Source of the DNA: Nautilus pompilius
Taxonomy: Eukaryota; Mollusca; Cephalopoda; Nautilida; Nautilidae
Direction: 5' to 3'
Assembly: GCA_018389105.1 (NCBI GenBank)
Contig: JACATO010000095.1
Span: forward strand, 1,733,501-1,797,500
DNA: 64,000 bases
The notes beneath the pieces are model-generated. The model was not told the origin of the DNA. It saw nothing but the letters and a program-made list of their open reading frames with translations, and ran no database searches. Below, in pieces: positions 22,824-36,425 of this stretch. How positions within the stretch are numbered: position 1 is the first letter of the stretch; every line of letters begins with the position of its first letter. Position numbers and translations under genes: made by a program.

Positions 22824-24741
22824 CTCATTTACTTTCTAAAAATAATATGTCCTTATTTATTATGTTAATGATTTCATATATACAAATATGTAAATATTTG
22901 CATGTATCTACTGAAAAACTGATACGTGCTGCATACAAATGGAGTAAAATTTTGAAATCAGCATGAAAAATTAGTCTAAAAAAGTTGGTTTGTATTCATA
23001 ATGAGTATAATACATTTAATTTTGTTGACCAGTGTAATCACATGCTGCTAAGATTCAGCTAAGAATTATTTATTATGAATACTATTTTAGTAAGTCAATG
23101 ACTGGGTGTTCTCATATTAGAGAGAGCTCTAATATGCCATATTTTCAGGGAGGATGCATTTAATGGGTGTTTTCTGACCTCAGGGTTTTACAAAGGGATT
23201 TCCTTTTGACCTTCTCTGACTTCATCTCTTCTGGGATTAAGAATGTATGTAATGTGTTCTTATCATCCTGCACTCTGGAATTAAGATTAGGATTTCATAA
23301 TCACTTATCCTCTTGGTACAGGGTTAGATTTAATACATATTTTCTACTTTTTGGAGTTTGATTCTGGATTAAGTTGATGAATCTTTGATTCAAAGTTATT
23401 TTGTTAATATCATTTTTATTCAGGATTCAGTAACATTATTTCTGAAAAATAAAATGCTTTTCTCAGTTGCATTGTCTATAATTTTGCATGAAATTAATTT
23501 TTTGAGGGGCACCTAAAAAGAAGCTATTATGCTTCATTTTTTTCAAATTCTGGTCCTCAGCAAAATAAGTTTAAAATGGAAGAAAATAAATCACTGAGTG
23601 TTTCATCCACACCCATAGGAATGGAGAGGGTTTATCCCATCCCATCTACTCTTAAAAACAAAATGCCCTTCTTTTTGTTAAAAGTGAACCCCCACTAATT
23701 GACCATTTTCGGACCCATATTTTTCTCCTCTGTTAGAAATGCATATTTGAAACCATATTAATGGTCTTGGTATATTGCTATCAATCAGTATGCACAGAGA
23801 ATTAAAGGTCCTTGTCTCCTAACATGATAATGTTGATGCTTCTTAATCAGGCATTATGTCTGGACTTGATTTGTTTAGGGAAGTTTTCTTTGTCCTAGGT
23901 GGCACAGATTTAATTTAAAGGCTGTAAACAATTAAATGAGACAAGCAAACAGGTTGAGTGATTTATTTATGTAATTTTGAGTGTTTGCTTTACTATTTTG
24001 TAGAGAGTTTATCACTCAGTATTGTTGTTTATATTATGTAACTGTTTATACTTATAACAGTATTGATGCAAGGGATGCATTGCTAGCCATTTAAAGATGA
24101 ATACTCCTGCATGTGCATATTATGGCCCTCCATTTTGAATTTACTCACACAGGCCTGTAATTATATGCATTTTTCCATGCATGCTTATGGTATACAAAGC
24201 TGAACTTTTAACAAAAAATAATTTGTTTTTTACTTGTTAAATCTTTTTTTTAAAAAAGGTACGTTTACTGTAAGTATACTAATATTATTGTCTGGTTCTT
24301 ATGTAGTGACTTCTTAGCCAGACTTTGTTCATTAAACCTCAGCATTGATAGCTACATTTTCACTAGCAAAGTTAATACCAGCTCTCAACGATGCCAGCTT
24401 GCTCACTCAAGTATATGATGAATTCCATTGCTAATACTGATGTAAATAAGTCCGAAAATATGATTTTGTTGATTGCTTCTCTTGACTGTTACTGATTGTC
24501 TAAGTGCATCATTACTTCTAAAGGTTTTTAGTTTGAGTGGCTGTGGTCATTTCTTTCTTTCAAAAAAAAAAAAATTTTTTTTTCAAAATATTCTGGAGCA
24601 ATTACCCATAAAAGGTTTTTTTTTAAAAAACTCTATGAAAGTAATAATAGGTTTTTGTTTAGTAACGTGCCACTTGAAGTTTGTGTGAAGAAAAAGAACC
24701 CGTGTTTACTGTTGCAGATTTATTTGATGATGGCATCACAC

Positions 24742-24766
24742 GTGTGTGTGTGTGTGTGTGTGTGTG
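24742..24766. repeat. (GT)n microsatellite
   Basis: A pure GT run of about twelve units. Confidence 0.95.
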
Positions 24767-27700
24767 ATAGTTGAAATAATTCACACATTTGATGTGGAAT
24801 CTTTTTTATGATGTTATTGTCAAACTAATTAGTTTTGATCTTCTACTGTGAACCAAGTGAGCATAAGAGTGCATACATATAGATTTCGAGAGAGTTCTTT
24901 GAACACGGAGATTCCACCTTTTGTTTGTAGTCATTATGTACGACAAACCACTCACTCTCTTTTGTTTCTGTTTCTGCTGCTGTGTTTATTTTGAAGTTAA
25001 AAAAAAATTTACTGAATTCCTGTAATTTAAAATAATGTTGGCCCCTTCCCCCCAATATCAAATAAAATCCTTTTGATTTGATTTTTTAAAATATGTATTA
25101 TGTTCATTAAAATACAAACAATATAAGAAGGAGCCAGCAAAGATATGACTTGTTCAAATTGAACAACAATTAGAAATTGATTTTTGATTGAGGGTGTATT
25201 ACCGATAAAAGGTGGATTCTGCTGAGACAAACACATCTGGGTTAGTTTGCACAGCACAGAATTTTCTCGAATCACTCACGGTCCTGAGAGGAAAGAAATT
25301 TAGTCTAACTCCCATTTCCCCCCAAAAAACCGGAAATTATGTTGTATGTCATTAAGACTTTGATTTCATATAATTTAATACACAATAATTATTTTCAAAA
25401 GGATTTTTTTTTTTGATCTTACATTAAGATTTTTATATTACTGATATGAAATGTATAGCTTTTGATCAACAGTGGAGAGGTTAGGAGGTGGGCAAGACAC
25501 CCTCCCCTAAAATAAAGGCTTCAGAGCCTGTAAATTTTCACTGTCATTTGTTTTTGTTATTTCCCCAGTTTGTCTGGTTTTAATTTTAAATCCCAGTTTT
25601 CAGGAAATTATTACATTGAATAGGAGTAATAGTGCAGTGTTCTCAAGAACAGCAGCTACAGATCTTCAGTGTTGAGTAGGCAGTTCTCAGATGTGTTTCT
25701 TGTCAAAGCAAAAAACAGTTGCTCATTGGCAGAGGGATAGGAAGTGTTACAAAAAAAAAAAAAAATAACCAAAAATCCCCAGAATTTTTACTGCTGCTAC
25801 CATGAATGTGATTTAATAATTGAACATCTAATAATAAGTCAGAAATTATTGAGGATAACACTTTGGCCAATACACATTGACACTACACCTATTACTGAAA
25901 GGCTAGCTGTTGTCATTGTAAGTGAAAAGTTCTAATGTCTAAGCAAAATTGCAAGCAGCATAAATGCCTGTTTTTAAGGAACCTAATGCTGAAAACAAGA
26001 AGAGAAAACTCATTGAACATACTTGAGAAACTGATGGTTTTGAACCCTTCCTCAAGATAATTAAAAACGTACAGTTTAGTTGGTTTGACTATATAAATGA
26101 AATGGAAGAAAATAAACTCAAAACTAGCTTATAAATGGAAACCTACCACTAACTCCAAAAGAAAGATTTACTGACACAATAAATGACAACTTAAGAAACA
26201 GGAACTAATATGAAGAAGTAATTCAGCATTGATAAATAATGATTAGAGGAAGCTCTTCTCAAGCTGACAAGTAGACAGCTTTACATTGGTTTGAGACATG
26301 GACAGATCAGTCTTGTTAGTTACCATAATTGGTTTCTCACTGGGGGCAGGCTGCATTTGGTGTGATTTTTTCCATTTAACATTAGTTCTCAGCCCTAACT
26401 AGAAGATTTTAAGTAGTTTCTTTGTTAAGTTATCTGAAGCTAGAGTTCACTAGATTTGTTTGTGTAGGCAGTTCATTTTATCCAGTGTGATCTGATTCTT
26501 TGTCTGGTTTTTGGGTCCCATTTGTCAGGGTTCTTGTAGATACAGTGATGACAACAAACAGTATTCAGATCAAATCATTGTATGTTAATAACATTTGTTC
26601 TAGAATCATTTGTAAACTTTTACATTTTGTTGTTTGATTTTATTATATTTTGTGGTAAAGCATAATCAAATCATAGTAACTAAATTCATTGTTATTTTTA
26701 CCAATTTCAGATTATATAATTATGAACCACAGATAATAAAATCTATCACTTTAATTTTAGAACTTCATAAACTTTTGATTGCTTAATTCCTCTAAGAAGT
26801 AGTACCATTACTCCAAGTTGTATATGAGAACTCTAATGCACCAGGAAGCCACCTTAAATTTCTCTCAGTCATCTTAAATAGATTCAGTTGCAGTTTAGAT
26901 ATTTGATTTATTATTTATATTTCTATATCTCATGTTTGGCAGTTGGCATCCTTTAATCATGTAGGCCAAGATGATTTTCTTTCAATGAACTTTGTATTAT
27001 AATATACTTTAGATGCAGTGAAGTGTGATATAGTAGTCAGTCAGTTAAATATTTCCGTTCCAAAAGCTGTCAGATGGTCCCACAATATCTATAAAGTATG
27101 TATTTTATGTGGCATAGCTGAAAAATTTATTTTCGTTTATACTGCAATTCTTTATTAGAAAGCCAATGTATTTTACCTTAAAGAAAAAAAGGGGGAAAGT
27201 TTTGATGTAAAAACTGTTTAAAGTTCTGTTACTGGCAATATGCCAGCCTTTTGCTAAACCAGCCATAACTGCTGGTGGTTTTGCCTATTAGTTACACTTT
27301 AGTCACTATAACTTAATTATGTAGCTCTTTCTAGAATGGTCTTAGTGGCACAATATCATATACAATTGTCCCCTAGTAATTATCTTGGTCAGCAATTATA
27401 GGATTTAGGATGGACATTAATTCATTGGTTAATTGCCCTCATCTCTTGTACTAAACATGGTTCCGTGCCAGTTTTGTCCTACCAGCAAGATAATTTGTTT
27501 ATTAATGTTTTCTTAAGGTTATCTTCAATTTTTAAAAAAAAAAAACAGATCTGTTCTCTAATACTGAGACATGACGTTAATTTGTGACATTAATTCCTTA
27601 CCAGATCTTTTTCAGTTACTTTCTTGTATTCTATGGCTAAAATATCTCAAAACTATTTTCCTGCTGCTAGATGTCAAATGTAAGAGAAAAACAGTTTATT

Positions 27701-27850
27701 TGACAAGCAAGGAAATTATATACAGATTTAGTGGTTTGCAGAATTAGTGAGAATACTGTCATTCTTCTGTACTTGGTACACTCTGTCTGATTTTCTCAGG
27801 TAGGGAAAGATCCTGCTTTGTTGTTTGTATTCACTGATAAATCAGTAAAG

Positions 27851-27878
27851 AAATAAATAAATAAATAAATAAATAAAA
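27851..27878. repeat. (AAAT)n microsatellite
   Basis: Seven units of AAAT in a row. Confidence 0.95.
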
Positions 27879-28404
27879 CAACCAGACTTAGCTGTATTGA
27901 TACCAGAAAGCACAAAGAGCATGCTGACACTACCATAAACACATCTTGTTTTACTTATTAAGCTATCTCACCACTATCTACTTTCGAAACCTTGTATCAG
28001 CCTTAGATAATTTTTTTCCTATTAGTACACACTAGCAGTATATGCATAAGCAAACTATGACTATAGACATTTGCCCTTTTTCAGCACTGTGAAATGAGGA
28101 TTAATGGTTAAACTGTATAGAATTTCAGATAAATCTCATCATTAAGAACTTGTTTAACAGAACCTTCAAAGACATTTCATTTTTAGTGATGAAAATATTT
28201 ATGCAAACTTACTTACATTTGGCTGTCTTGTTGATTATCAGTAGTTAATGAATTATCCATGTCCATTGCTTGTTAGCTGTACAATATTGCACAATAAAGA
28301 CAAATTAACTCCGCTACATCTGAACTTTTTTTATCTTTTTGTGGTGAATGTGTAAGTGGTGCGTGTGAAAGTTCGTGTATGTGTGTGTATCTCTGAGGAG
28401 AAGG

Positions 28405-28655
28405 GAGTGGAGGGTGGTGGCTGAAACCCCGTTAAGGCCTAAAAGGCCGGGTTGAGGTACCGAAGCACCTCGTGTAACTGGCCGCCACCAAAGCAGCCAG
28501 CGTGTTGGGGCGTAAAATGCCCCATGTAAGAATAATCGCTTCCCCAGCTAAAAAACCACTCTTGGAAGAAAGCTTCAGCACATCAAGTCAGAAACCGGTC
28601 TTGACGCACCTAACCTTCTTGGCCAGAAAGGCTTGCCCCTCGGTGCCCACATGAT
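28405..28655. other. GC-rich block with branched RNA-like folding potential
   Basis: This stretch is clearly richer in G+C than its surroundings. An outer stem pairs GGTGGTGGC (28413-28421) with GCCGCCACC (28481-28489), nine pairs with one G-U. It encloses two hairpins: AACCC...GGGTT (28425-28429/28449-28453) with inner GGCCT-AAA-AGGCC, and GAGGT...ACCTC (28454-28458/28467-28471). A further hairpin is TGGGGC-loop-GCCCCA (28506-28511/28519-28524). TCAAG/CTTGA near 28583-28604 can also pair. No pol III boxes and no long reading frame are seen. It could be the structured part of an unknown SINE or LINE, or a non-coding RNA. Confidence 0.5.
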
Positions 28656-31600
28656 AAATAACTTAATGATACAACTTTATCTAACTTTTTAATCACAATC
28701 TGGAATATGGTTTTATTAACTTGAATAGTGATAAAGTCATAAAATACCCATTGCAAAAGAATTAACCATGACATGTCTTATTGTAATTCTACATTTTCTA
28801 GGTTGAATGCTGTTATGAAACTAATATAGAGTGAAGGTGACAATGTATGTTGTTCTTTTAGTTGAAAATCATTTTTAGAGGATGCAACTGAAAATCTAAC
28901 ATTTAAACTCATTTTTTATTTTTAATTGCTAGTTTCTATGCTGCCATTGTCTGTATAGCCCTTTAGCTTAATATTAAGCTGTTGTAATTCCTTATTTCAA
29001 TATTTAAAATATATTTTGTTATTACTGTGCAAATTTTAAAAGTGAGAAATATGCTAGTTGGCTTGAATTAATGGTATCAGATGTTCCACTTTTGATGTGA
29101 GTCTAAGATCATCTGCTTTTCTTCTCTTATTGTTTAAATGTCTCTCATATTAGAAATGTGTATTTTATGCATTTCACCATCTTATTAACAGTAGCAAGTG
29201 TTAATGGTATATTTTAACCTGTTTTGAGAATGCAAGGTGGGGGGAAAGAAGGCTAATTTTATTCAGTAATTTTGATCAACATGGGTTTCTATTGATGCTA
29301 AACAAGCTGAATATTTAATATTTATGTTTTTGTGTAATTGAAGATGATATGAAGGGAATTGGTACTTTGCTTTTTATATTCAACATTCCAGGAAAGTTAT
29401 TTTTAAAGGCTTTTTTTGGGGGGGTAATTGACTTATAGAATAATGTCATTGGAAAACCTAAGAATTGATTTCACACAGGTTGCCGAGTTCCATTCAAGGT
29501 GCATTCTATTTGCCCTACTTTCCTGCTTTGGGGAGGAGAGATTTTTCTGAATGCTCAATTTCGAGTAAATTGGATAACACACAAGGAAAACTTGAAAAAG
29601 GTGAAAGAGAACTCTCTGCAAGATGTCAGCATGAATTTTTTATTGTCAAGCCATACCATATATATTACACTATTACAAATACTAATATTTTCAAAATCAT
29701 TCTCTGTAAATATGATGTATGATTGCACAACATTAGCTGTTAACCTATAGTTTAAAAAAAGAACAAAATTCAGGTTATTCTTATAAAGTTCAAAAGGGCA
29801 CGAAATCTGTTTAGCAGTGAGATATTTAGGAGTGTGGGAAGTAGAGTGTTACACTAAAAGGTTGGTTGGTTAGAATTTTTAGGACCTTTTTTAATCATTT
29901 AAGATGTTTTTCTAATATTCTTTGCAGTTTTAAAGATTTCCTCCAGTATTATAACTTTTTGATTATTTGAACATGTGTTATACCATATATAGGATTCAAA
30001 CATGAATAACAAATAATTTTTCAAAACTTTGGAAAGTATTTAGATTGAGTGTCAGTGTGTACTGCATCTTATGTAATGCATTATTCTGATTAATGTTTTA
30101 ATATATATATATAATTGATTATTTTTTTGGATATCAAAGATTTTCAGTTGGATTAAAGGATGGCAATGTACTATGTACCAAGTCAGTGGAGTGTGATCAC
30201 AAATGGTACTGCTTCTAATTTTCATAAGTGATATTATCAGGGAGATCAATATCAGGACCGATGTACAAATGGAAAAACCGCTTGTTGCTGACAAGAAAAT
30301 GTATGGTAGGTGAGTAGCTGTTAAAAGCTGGGGAAAATAATTTATTAGGCACATACAACTTACATGAAATTTAATAAACGGAGTTTAAATGTATGGTTTG
30401 TTAATATAAGAATATTTATAGACAGTGGCTTGCATGGGTGTCTGTATAAAGGATAACTCCTGCCTGTTAACCAAAAAAGAAAAAAAATCAGATTGACTTT
30501 TTTGCTGTTTTTGTTTTTCTTTCTTTCTTAAGACTACTTTGATGAAAGAAATAAGAAATTTAGATAGATTAATTTATATTAAAATGTAACTTCTGGAGAG
30601 ATAATGATATGATATTTGCGACAAAATATTGTTAGGATAGAGTTTACTTAACTTCGACATTATTAGAAATATGTCTTCCTGATTAGATTAGGAATGGAAC
30701 GTTAACTACTCCATACTGTAGAGCTTTCATTAATACACACTTTTATTAATTTTTTCTTTGTTCAAATTAGTTACTAAACTTTCTTTATACTTTCTGAATT
30801 TATATAGCCTCTTGCTAGTGTGTTTTTATTATTATTATTATTATTATTGGAAACCTGCTTTTTTAAAAAAATTAAAGATGTGAATTATCTGAGTTCAATC
30901 TTATTACTGATTTATTCTTACCATCTAGTTTGAATTTCTACTGGAAACAATAACACAAAAAAGTTAATATTTCTCCTGTCTGCTTTTTTTTATAGTGGGA
31001 AACTCTCAGAGGAATCTTTTGAGAAATTGAGTATCAGAGAATGTTATTCACATCATACATTTTTTTGGGAAAATTCTTGTATTTTCATGCTCAGAACAGT
31101 ACGAATATGGTGGTGCTTATTGACATTTGAAGATATCTTGTGATTCAGAGTATGAATCACAAGCTGATGGAAAAAGTTGTCCTTACTCAGCAAGATAAAA
31201 ACAAAAGCCGTAGTTCCATCCGTCTGTCTGTCTCAAACTTGTTACAGAGTTACTGAATTTATTTTAAAAAATCATTGTATGTTTTACTTTGTGCTTTCCT
31301 TTATCTTTGGATGGTGACTGTAGTAGTCTATCTTTGTAATATCTTCATTAAGCAAGACCATCAATTTATATTTGAGTGAAAAAAAAATTTTTTTTTTTTT
31401 AGAAATGCTGGCAAAACATTTTCATTGTAGAAAGAGTTATCATGTAAGAATTAGTCTCTGTACACATTATGATAAAGGTTTTTAAACTAATGTACAGTTT
31501 TCTCTTTCTGCCTTTGTGTTAAGCTAATGAGAATTATATGGTGGCTAGATTAATGATTTGAAAGAATAGCAGGGAAAGAAACTTCACAACCAAAACAACA

Positions 31601-34600
31601 ACAAAAAAAAAATTCAAAGGTTGTTTGCTTTAAAATGTTTCGGTAGAGTGTAGCAGATTTTCATTCTTTATTCTTTAAATAAGATGTTAATGTTTTTCAC
31701 TTGTGAACCTGAAAGTTAAAAATCTTTAAATTTTTTTTTTTCCCTTTGCTCTGCTTCTTCATTCCTAGATAGACATTGAATGATGTTGCTCTTTGTCCAC
31801 TAAATACTGGATGGTACACTAGGTGAATGCCATTTGTTTTGTCTGGATTTATCCATTTGGTTATGGAGAGGCTGCTAGCATAAATTCATTTGCCAGTTAT
31901 AAGTAGGCAAGGAGGACTAAGGAGTAATTGAAACCTGTCCATTTTCAGTCATGTATCCTACTTAAAGACAAATTGCATGTGGTGGTCTAGTTTTATTTAT
32001 CGGGTCTCTCTTTCCCTGTATATGAGATTTTTGAGAAGGTGCTGCTTTTGGTGCATTCATAGTTGTTTACATTTTATCTGCATTTCTAGTCATTATCATT
32101 GGCCAGAATCCACCCATTCTCTTCCATCTCTTTATCTGAGATGTTATAAACTAAATTAAAACTAGTGGAAAAGGAAGGAATAGGGAGAAAATATAAGTTG
32201 GATTACTGTTGAAGAACCAAAATTCATACAAAACATAATCTGTTGTCTTATATTCTGTATCTGTAGTGCTTGTCTTTAAGTTTTCAAAGCAAAACCAATG
32301 TAAATATCTGGAACTTTAGATGAGTATACAGTTAGTATTTGGGGGGTCTTTGTTTTAGTTTTTTTCTTTAAAAATTAAATGATCAAAATATTGTAACAAT
32401 CTGTTTGTAGAGGACACATTTTTGCAACTATTTCGTTCCATTTTTTTTTTTTTTTTATTTTCACCAAAGAACATATTTGATCAGAAAACTGGTAAATATT
32501 ATTAAAATTAGTGTCATTTTCAGTGATGATGGTAAACAGAAATAGGCAGTGTAAAAAATATTTACTCAAAATGTTTCAGGAATCCTTCAAATAAATTACT
32601 AATATGAGATATAGAATGAGCAACGAAATATTATTGTTATTGTGTATACAGTTTGATGAAACGTAGTATCAGACAAATCAGAAATTTCATCCAAGAATGG
32701 TATAGTCAGAACCTATATTATTAAAAAGATTTGCTAAATTAAATGTTTGAAAAAACACCAAAGCAGTTGAGACTGATATAATTTCCTTTATTTTAAAGAC
32801 TACTTTTAACTTGGCATTTCCTTCCCAAAATCATTGACTTATTACCATGAATTCAAGTTTTGGCTGGGAACATTTTAAATGATTGTACTGCGTTCAGAAT
32901 ATATTGGATGCTGGTGTTTTTTTCTAAATAACAGTACAAAGAATAGTATAAATCATATAATCCCCCTCCAATTTGCTTTTGCATGGCCATTGTTTGTGTA
33001 GCAGAGAATTATGACTGGATTTATATTATATTATGATGGCAATAATTCATTCTTTCAAGTTTGATATTAAATAAATTTACAGCTAATTAAAATTATTATA
33101 AAGCATCCCACCTAGATAAATGTGCAATAAATATTAAAAATGAATTGTTAAAATACAAACAGAGACATGCTTGTTTTCTAACTTTTTTGGTTTAACATTT
33201 GCCATATTAAAAAGCATTGTCTATGTTCTGTTTTCATTTGGATTAAAATTCTCATCCCTTTCTGTGTCTTTTATTAGTTTGTTCATTTATGGTTTAGTGG
33301 ATAAATGGCCTTGCTTATTTTTATTAAAGCTGAAACATCTAATTAGTGGAAATTTTTCGTTTATATATTTCTTATATTTACTGGAGGAAAAACTCATTAT
33401 TTGCTACTCATTTTTATTTTGGTAAGTAGAGATGACTTTACTAATTAAAATGTGTAATAAAACTGTCAGGTAATTCTTTAATAACAAATTAGTCAACCAC
33501 CACCTATTCGATTTGACATCAGGAATCTTTTTGCAGCCATGTGAGACTTTTACAACCTGAAGAAAATGATGCCTCAATATGGAGAACAAATTGTAATGGC
33601 GACATCACTGACTACAATTGCCTCTGAAATGACCTCTGCTGGCTCCAAAGAGTCGCTTTATGGGGCACTGAATAACTGAGTGAGCAGGGCTTCAGATATG
33701 ATGGCAATGTTGGCAGACTACATAATGATTCAAAACTTTGCCCTATTGACATAGTTTTCATAAATTAGTTGAAGAGAGTTTACTCCCATGTTAGCAAGGG
33801 TATCACTGCAGTATAAACAGATCTCCTTAATCATAAAGCTATCATCCAAACTAAAAAATTGCACATCATAAATAAATCATGGTTATTCTTCATGAGTAAC
33901 GATGAAACCACAAACTTTTTTTATTTTAAGTGTTGTTCATATTGTGCCTTCCTTCTTAGTCTTTCTTGAATCATTGATGGTATGACTTCTGACCATAAAA
34001 TCAGGGATGCACATGATGTTGATTGTTCATATTGCTGTGTATTTATGTACAAAAAATGTGTCATTGTAAGTACAATTTACTCTGTCATGCTTTTGTTCCA
34101 AAACAAATTTAATAACATTCAAAATTATATTCTTTATTTGTTTACTTACGACTCACATGTTTTAGTTAAACTTATTTGCAATAATGTCTGACTTCATAAC
34201 ATTAAAATGTGTTCTATTAAGTTTTTGAATAAACACCTGTCATAATGTGAATACAAAAAAAAAATATTTCTTGTGGGATTATATATTTATGACAAGCTGA
34301 AAATACAAAGACATTTTGTAGTGTGTAGCTGCTTTAGGTAAATTAATTAAAATTTTATGCTTACATTTGCTGATCACCAACAACTAGCTATTTCACCATC
34401 AACCATTGTTTTTTTTTAGCTGCCTGTCTGATGTGAATGTAAATTCATGTTGCAAATACATATCTTTCTTTCTTAAGCCTATTGTTAGTTCAAGAAATAA
34501 ATCATTTTCAGTATTAGAGATGTCTCATGTTGAAATGTGGCAGAATGTGTTTTGATAATTTTTAAAAAGCAGCTGGTAATTCTTACTGAGTCTGAACTAC

Positions 34601-35251
34601 ACTTCCACCAGGGTTGCTAATCAGAAAAAGAAACCCTGTGAAAAAAAAATTGAAATATTTGCATTTAAAACACTGAATGAAATAACCAATATTTTTAGCT
34701 TCTCGCTATAATGACAACAAAATTTATTCATGTTTCGATATTTTTAAAGATCATTTGTCATTCAGTTTATCTTGAGTTTTTAAATACATATTTTAAAATA
34801 CATTTTTCTGAAAATTTTAAAGTGAAAAACTAAGGTGAGTTTTATCTGCTGTAATCAAGCTATCTTCCCCACACTGCATTTCTTCACAAGGCAAGCTTAT
34901 ACTAATGGAAGCAAACCTGCATTTCCATTTGCAAATATTATGGTGGTTATTAATGTCTAGTATCTGCATCATAGAATCTAGCATTTGTTGTTATTAGTGG
35001 ACCTGATTTGGCCAACAATTTGCTGACTTTCATAACTGCATTATGGAACCATTTTTTTAATAATCAGGAAATAGAAAATACATGTCACTTGGTCACACTT
35101 TAAATAAAAGAAGGGATTTAATCATTATGTTAGGGTTGGGGATTTTCCTGGTTATCATGTCAGTCAAACAAATTTGTTTTTTCAGTATTTGTTGTTAAAG
35201 AAAATAAACAAATCACCTGTTTTTGGTTTAACCAGCATGGACAATTGAATA
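28656..35251. other. Non-coding stretch, no gene seen
   Basis: A+T-rich sequence with an ATT microsatellite (30826-30848) and several A-run/T-run junctions. The part at 33540-33850 is compositionally mixed and could be a degraded repeat, but no family is recognised. Confidence 0.55.
30826..30848. repeat. (ATT)n microsatellite
   Basis: About seven units of ATT. Confidence 0.95.
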
Positions 35252-35253
35252 TA

Positions 35254-36425
35254 CAGGAAGACCCCGACTTACGTAAGTCAGAATCGCCTAGCATTACACG
35301 TAAATATATAGTATACACATTACAAAAAATCTATGCTTTAGGATTTGAACGATAATGAATGGGAAGTGTTGCCTTACTGATCCCTTTGAATGCACATGGG
35401 TTCTCTGAATGGTAAACAAACAATGGTTTAAGCCTGAAGTCACCAGTCATATTTGCCGCAAAATAAAAGTGTTAGTCTATTCTCCACTGCTTTGAACCCT
35501 GGCATTGTTTTCTCTTCCACTGAAATGCACGTGCAGTTAGGCCCTTTATTTTTTTTCAAAATAACCCTGTTTGATCAACATTGAACACTTGTTGCATTGT
35601 ATAACCACCTTTTTCAATTATTTCTTTCAACACATTGGGATACTTTTCAGTTGAACATCACCACTGGCAGCTTCACCACTCACTTTAACATTATGAAAAC
35701 CAGCGCGATTTTTAACTCTATAAAACCAACCATTGCTAGCCAAAAAACTTTTCAGAGTATTCACGTGCTTTTCGCTAATGTCTGTGTAAAGGCTTTATGC
35801 TTTTTCCTGAATCATATAAAGGCTTACTGGAACACGCCTTTGTATCTGGTTTTCCATCCACATTGTAAGCAATTTTTCCATTTCATAGATAGCATCAGCA
35901 TGCTGCTTTGTTATAATTGTAGACTTTGGAGGTGCAGATTCTTTCACATGTTCTTTAATGCAGACAACATCTTTAACTATAGTATTCACTGTTGACACTG
36001 AAAAACGTAGTTCACGTGCAATGGCTGATAAAGATTGCCTAATTTCATACTTCTTTATCTTCATTTCTAAGTCTATTTTTGTGTGTTTACGCACGGGCTC
36101 AGCACTTTTACCACCACTTTGCCCTTTTCCAGTCATAATTAGGGTGAATAAATCACTAGAAAACAAAAACCTTCAAAGAAAACTACAAGTGATGCATGAG
36201 ATGCTTTATGCATAGTGTCTAATGAGAGAATTCGTGCTGTGTGCGAGAGAAAGAGAGGGAGATCATGTAACAGCATCACAGAAACTCTGCGTAGGTTGTG
36301 GAAACGACCACATAGAGACAGCAGCAGCACTCTGCTAACATAACGTAAATTTTGGGCTTACGGAAATTCTTTACGTAAGTCCAAGTTTATGCAAGTTACA
36401 TATTATGTAACTCAGGATCTTCCTG
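35254..36425 (-). mobile_element. Internally deleted Tigger-type transposon
   Basis: The left end CAGGAAGACCCCGACTTACG and the inverted right end CAGGAAGATCCTGAGTTACA match at 16 of 20 bases. TA lies on both sides (35252-35253, 36426-36427). At 1172 bp it is less than half the length of an autonomous copy. The terminal sequence and transposase differ from the Tigger at 5193, so it is a separate family. Confidence 0.9.
35380..36136 (-). pseudogene. Tigger transposase fragment (N-terminal half, frameshifted)
   Basis: The fragment starts MTGKGQSGGKSAEP (36136). A CENP-B-type helix-turn-helix follows (KIDLEMKIKKYE to about VSTVNTIVKD). The frame shifts, then FLASNGWFYRVKNRAGFHNV marks the second DNA-binding domain. 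After another shift, YPNVLKEIIEKGGYTMQQVF leads into NVDQTGLF-stop. Tigger proteins usually read NADE or NVDET-GLFW at this first catalytic aspartate. Here D is kept, the next E is Q and the W codon is a stop. Then come EEKTMPGFKAVE, SENP and AFKGISKATLP-like pieces, after which the catalytic core is simply missing. A dead, internally deleted copy. Confidence 0.82.

Larger units (their letters stand above)
21135..23034 (+). mobile_element. CACTG-ended (CACTA/EnSpm-like) DNA transposon
   Basis: The left end CACTGGTCAACAA and the inverted right end are identical for 13 bases. A second shared block, ATGCTGATTTCAAA, sits about 60 bases in from the left end (near 21195) and about 70 in from the right (inverted, 22951-22964). 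The flanks are TAA at 21132-21134 and 23035-23037. CACTA/CACTG tips with a 3-bp duplication are the hallmark of the CACTA (EnSpm) superfamily. The 1900-bp element carries one plus-strand gene. Assignment rests on the ends, not on a recognised CACTA transposase. Confidence 0.75.
23038..28404. other. Non-coding stretch with microsatellites
   Basis: No gene is recognised. It contains a GT microsatellite (24742-24766), an AAAT repeat (27851-27878), an A-run/T-run palindrome near 24560, C runs near 25040 and 25310, and an imperfect GC-richer stem-loop at 25481-25511 (TTAGGAGGTG against CACCCTCCCCTAA). Confidence 0.55.

Noticed and set aside
24558..24585. A-run followed by T-run palindromes (also near 31380, 38330 and 19750)
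   Set aside because: Adjacent homopolymers form palindromes trivially in A+T-rich DNA.
26000..26290. Possible reverse-transcriptase remnant (KWKPTTNSKRK-like wording)
   Set aside because: Only a few residues resemble LINE or Penelope enzymes and no YADD or YMDD motif is present.
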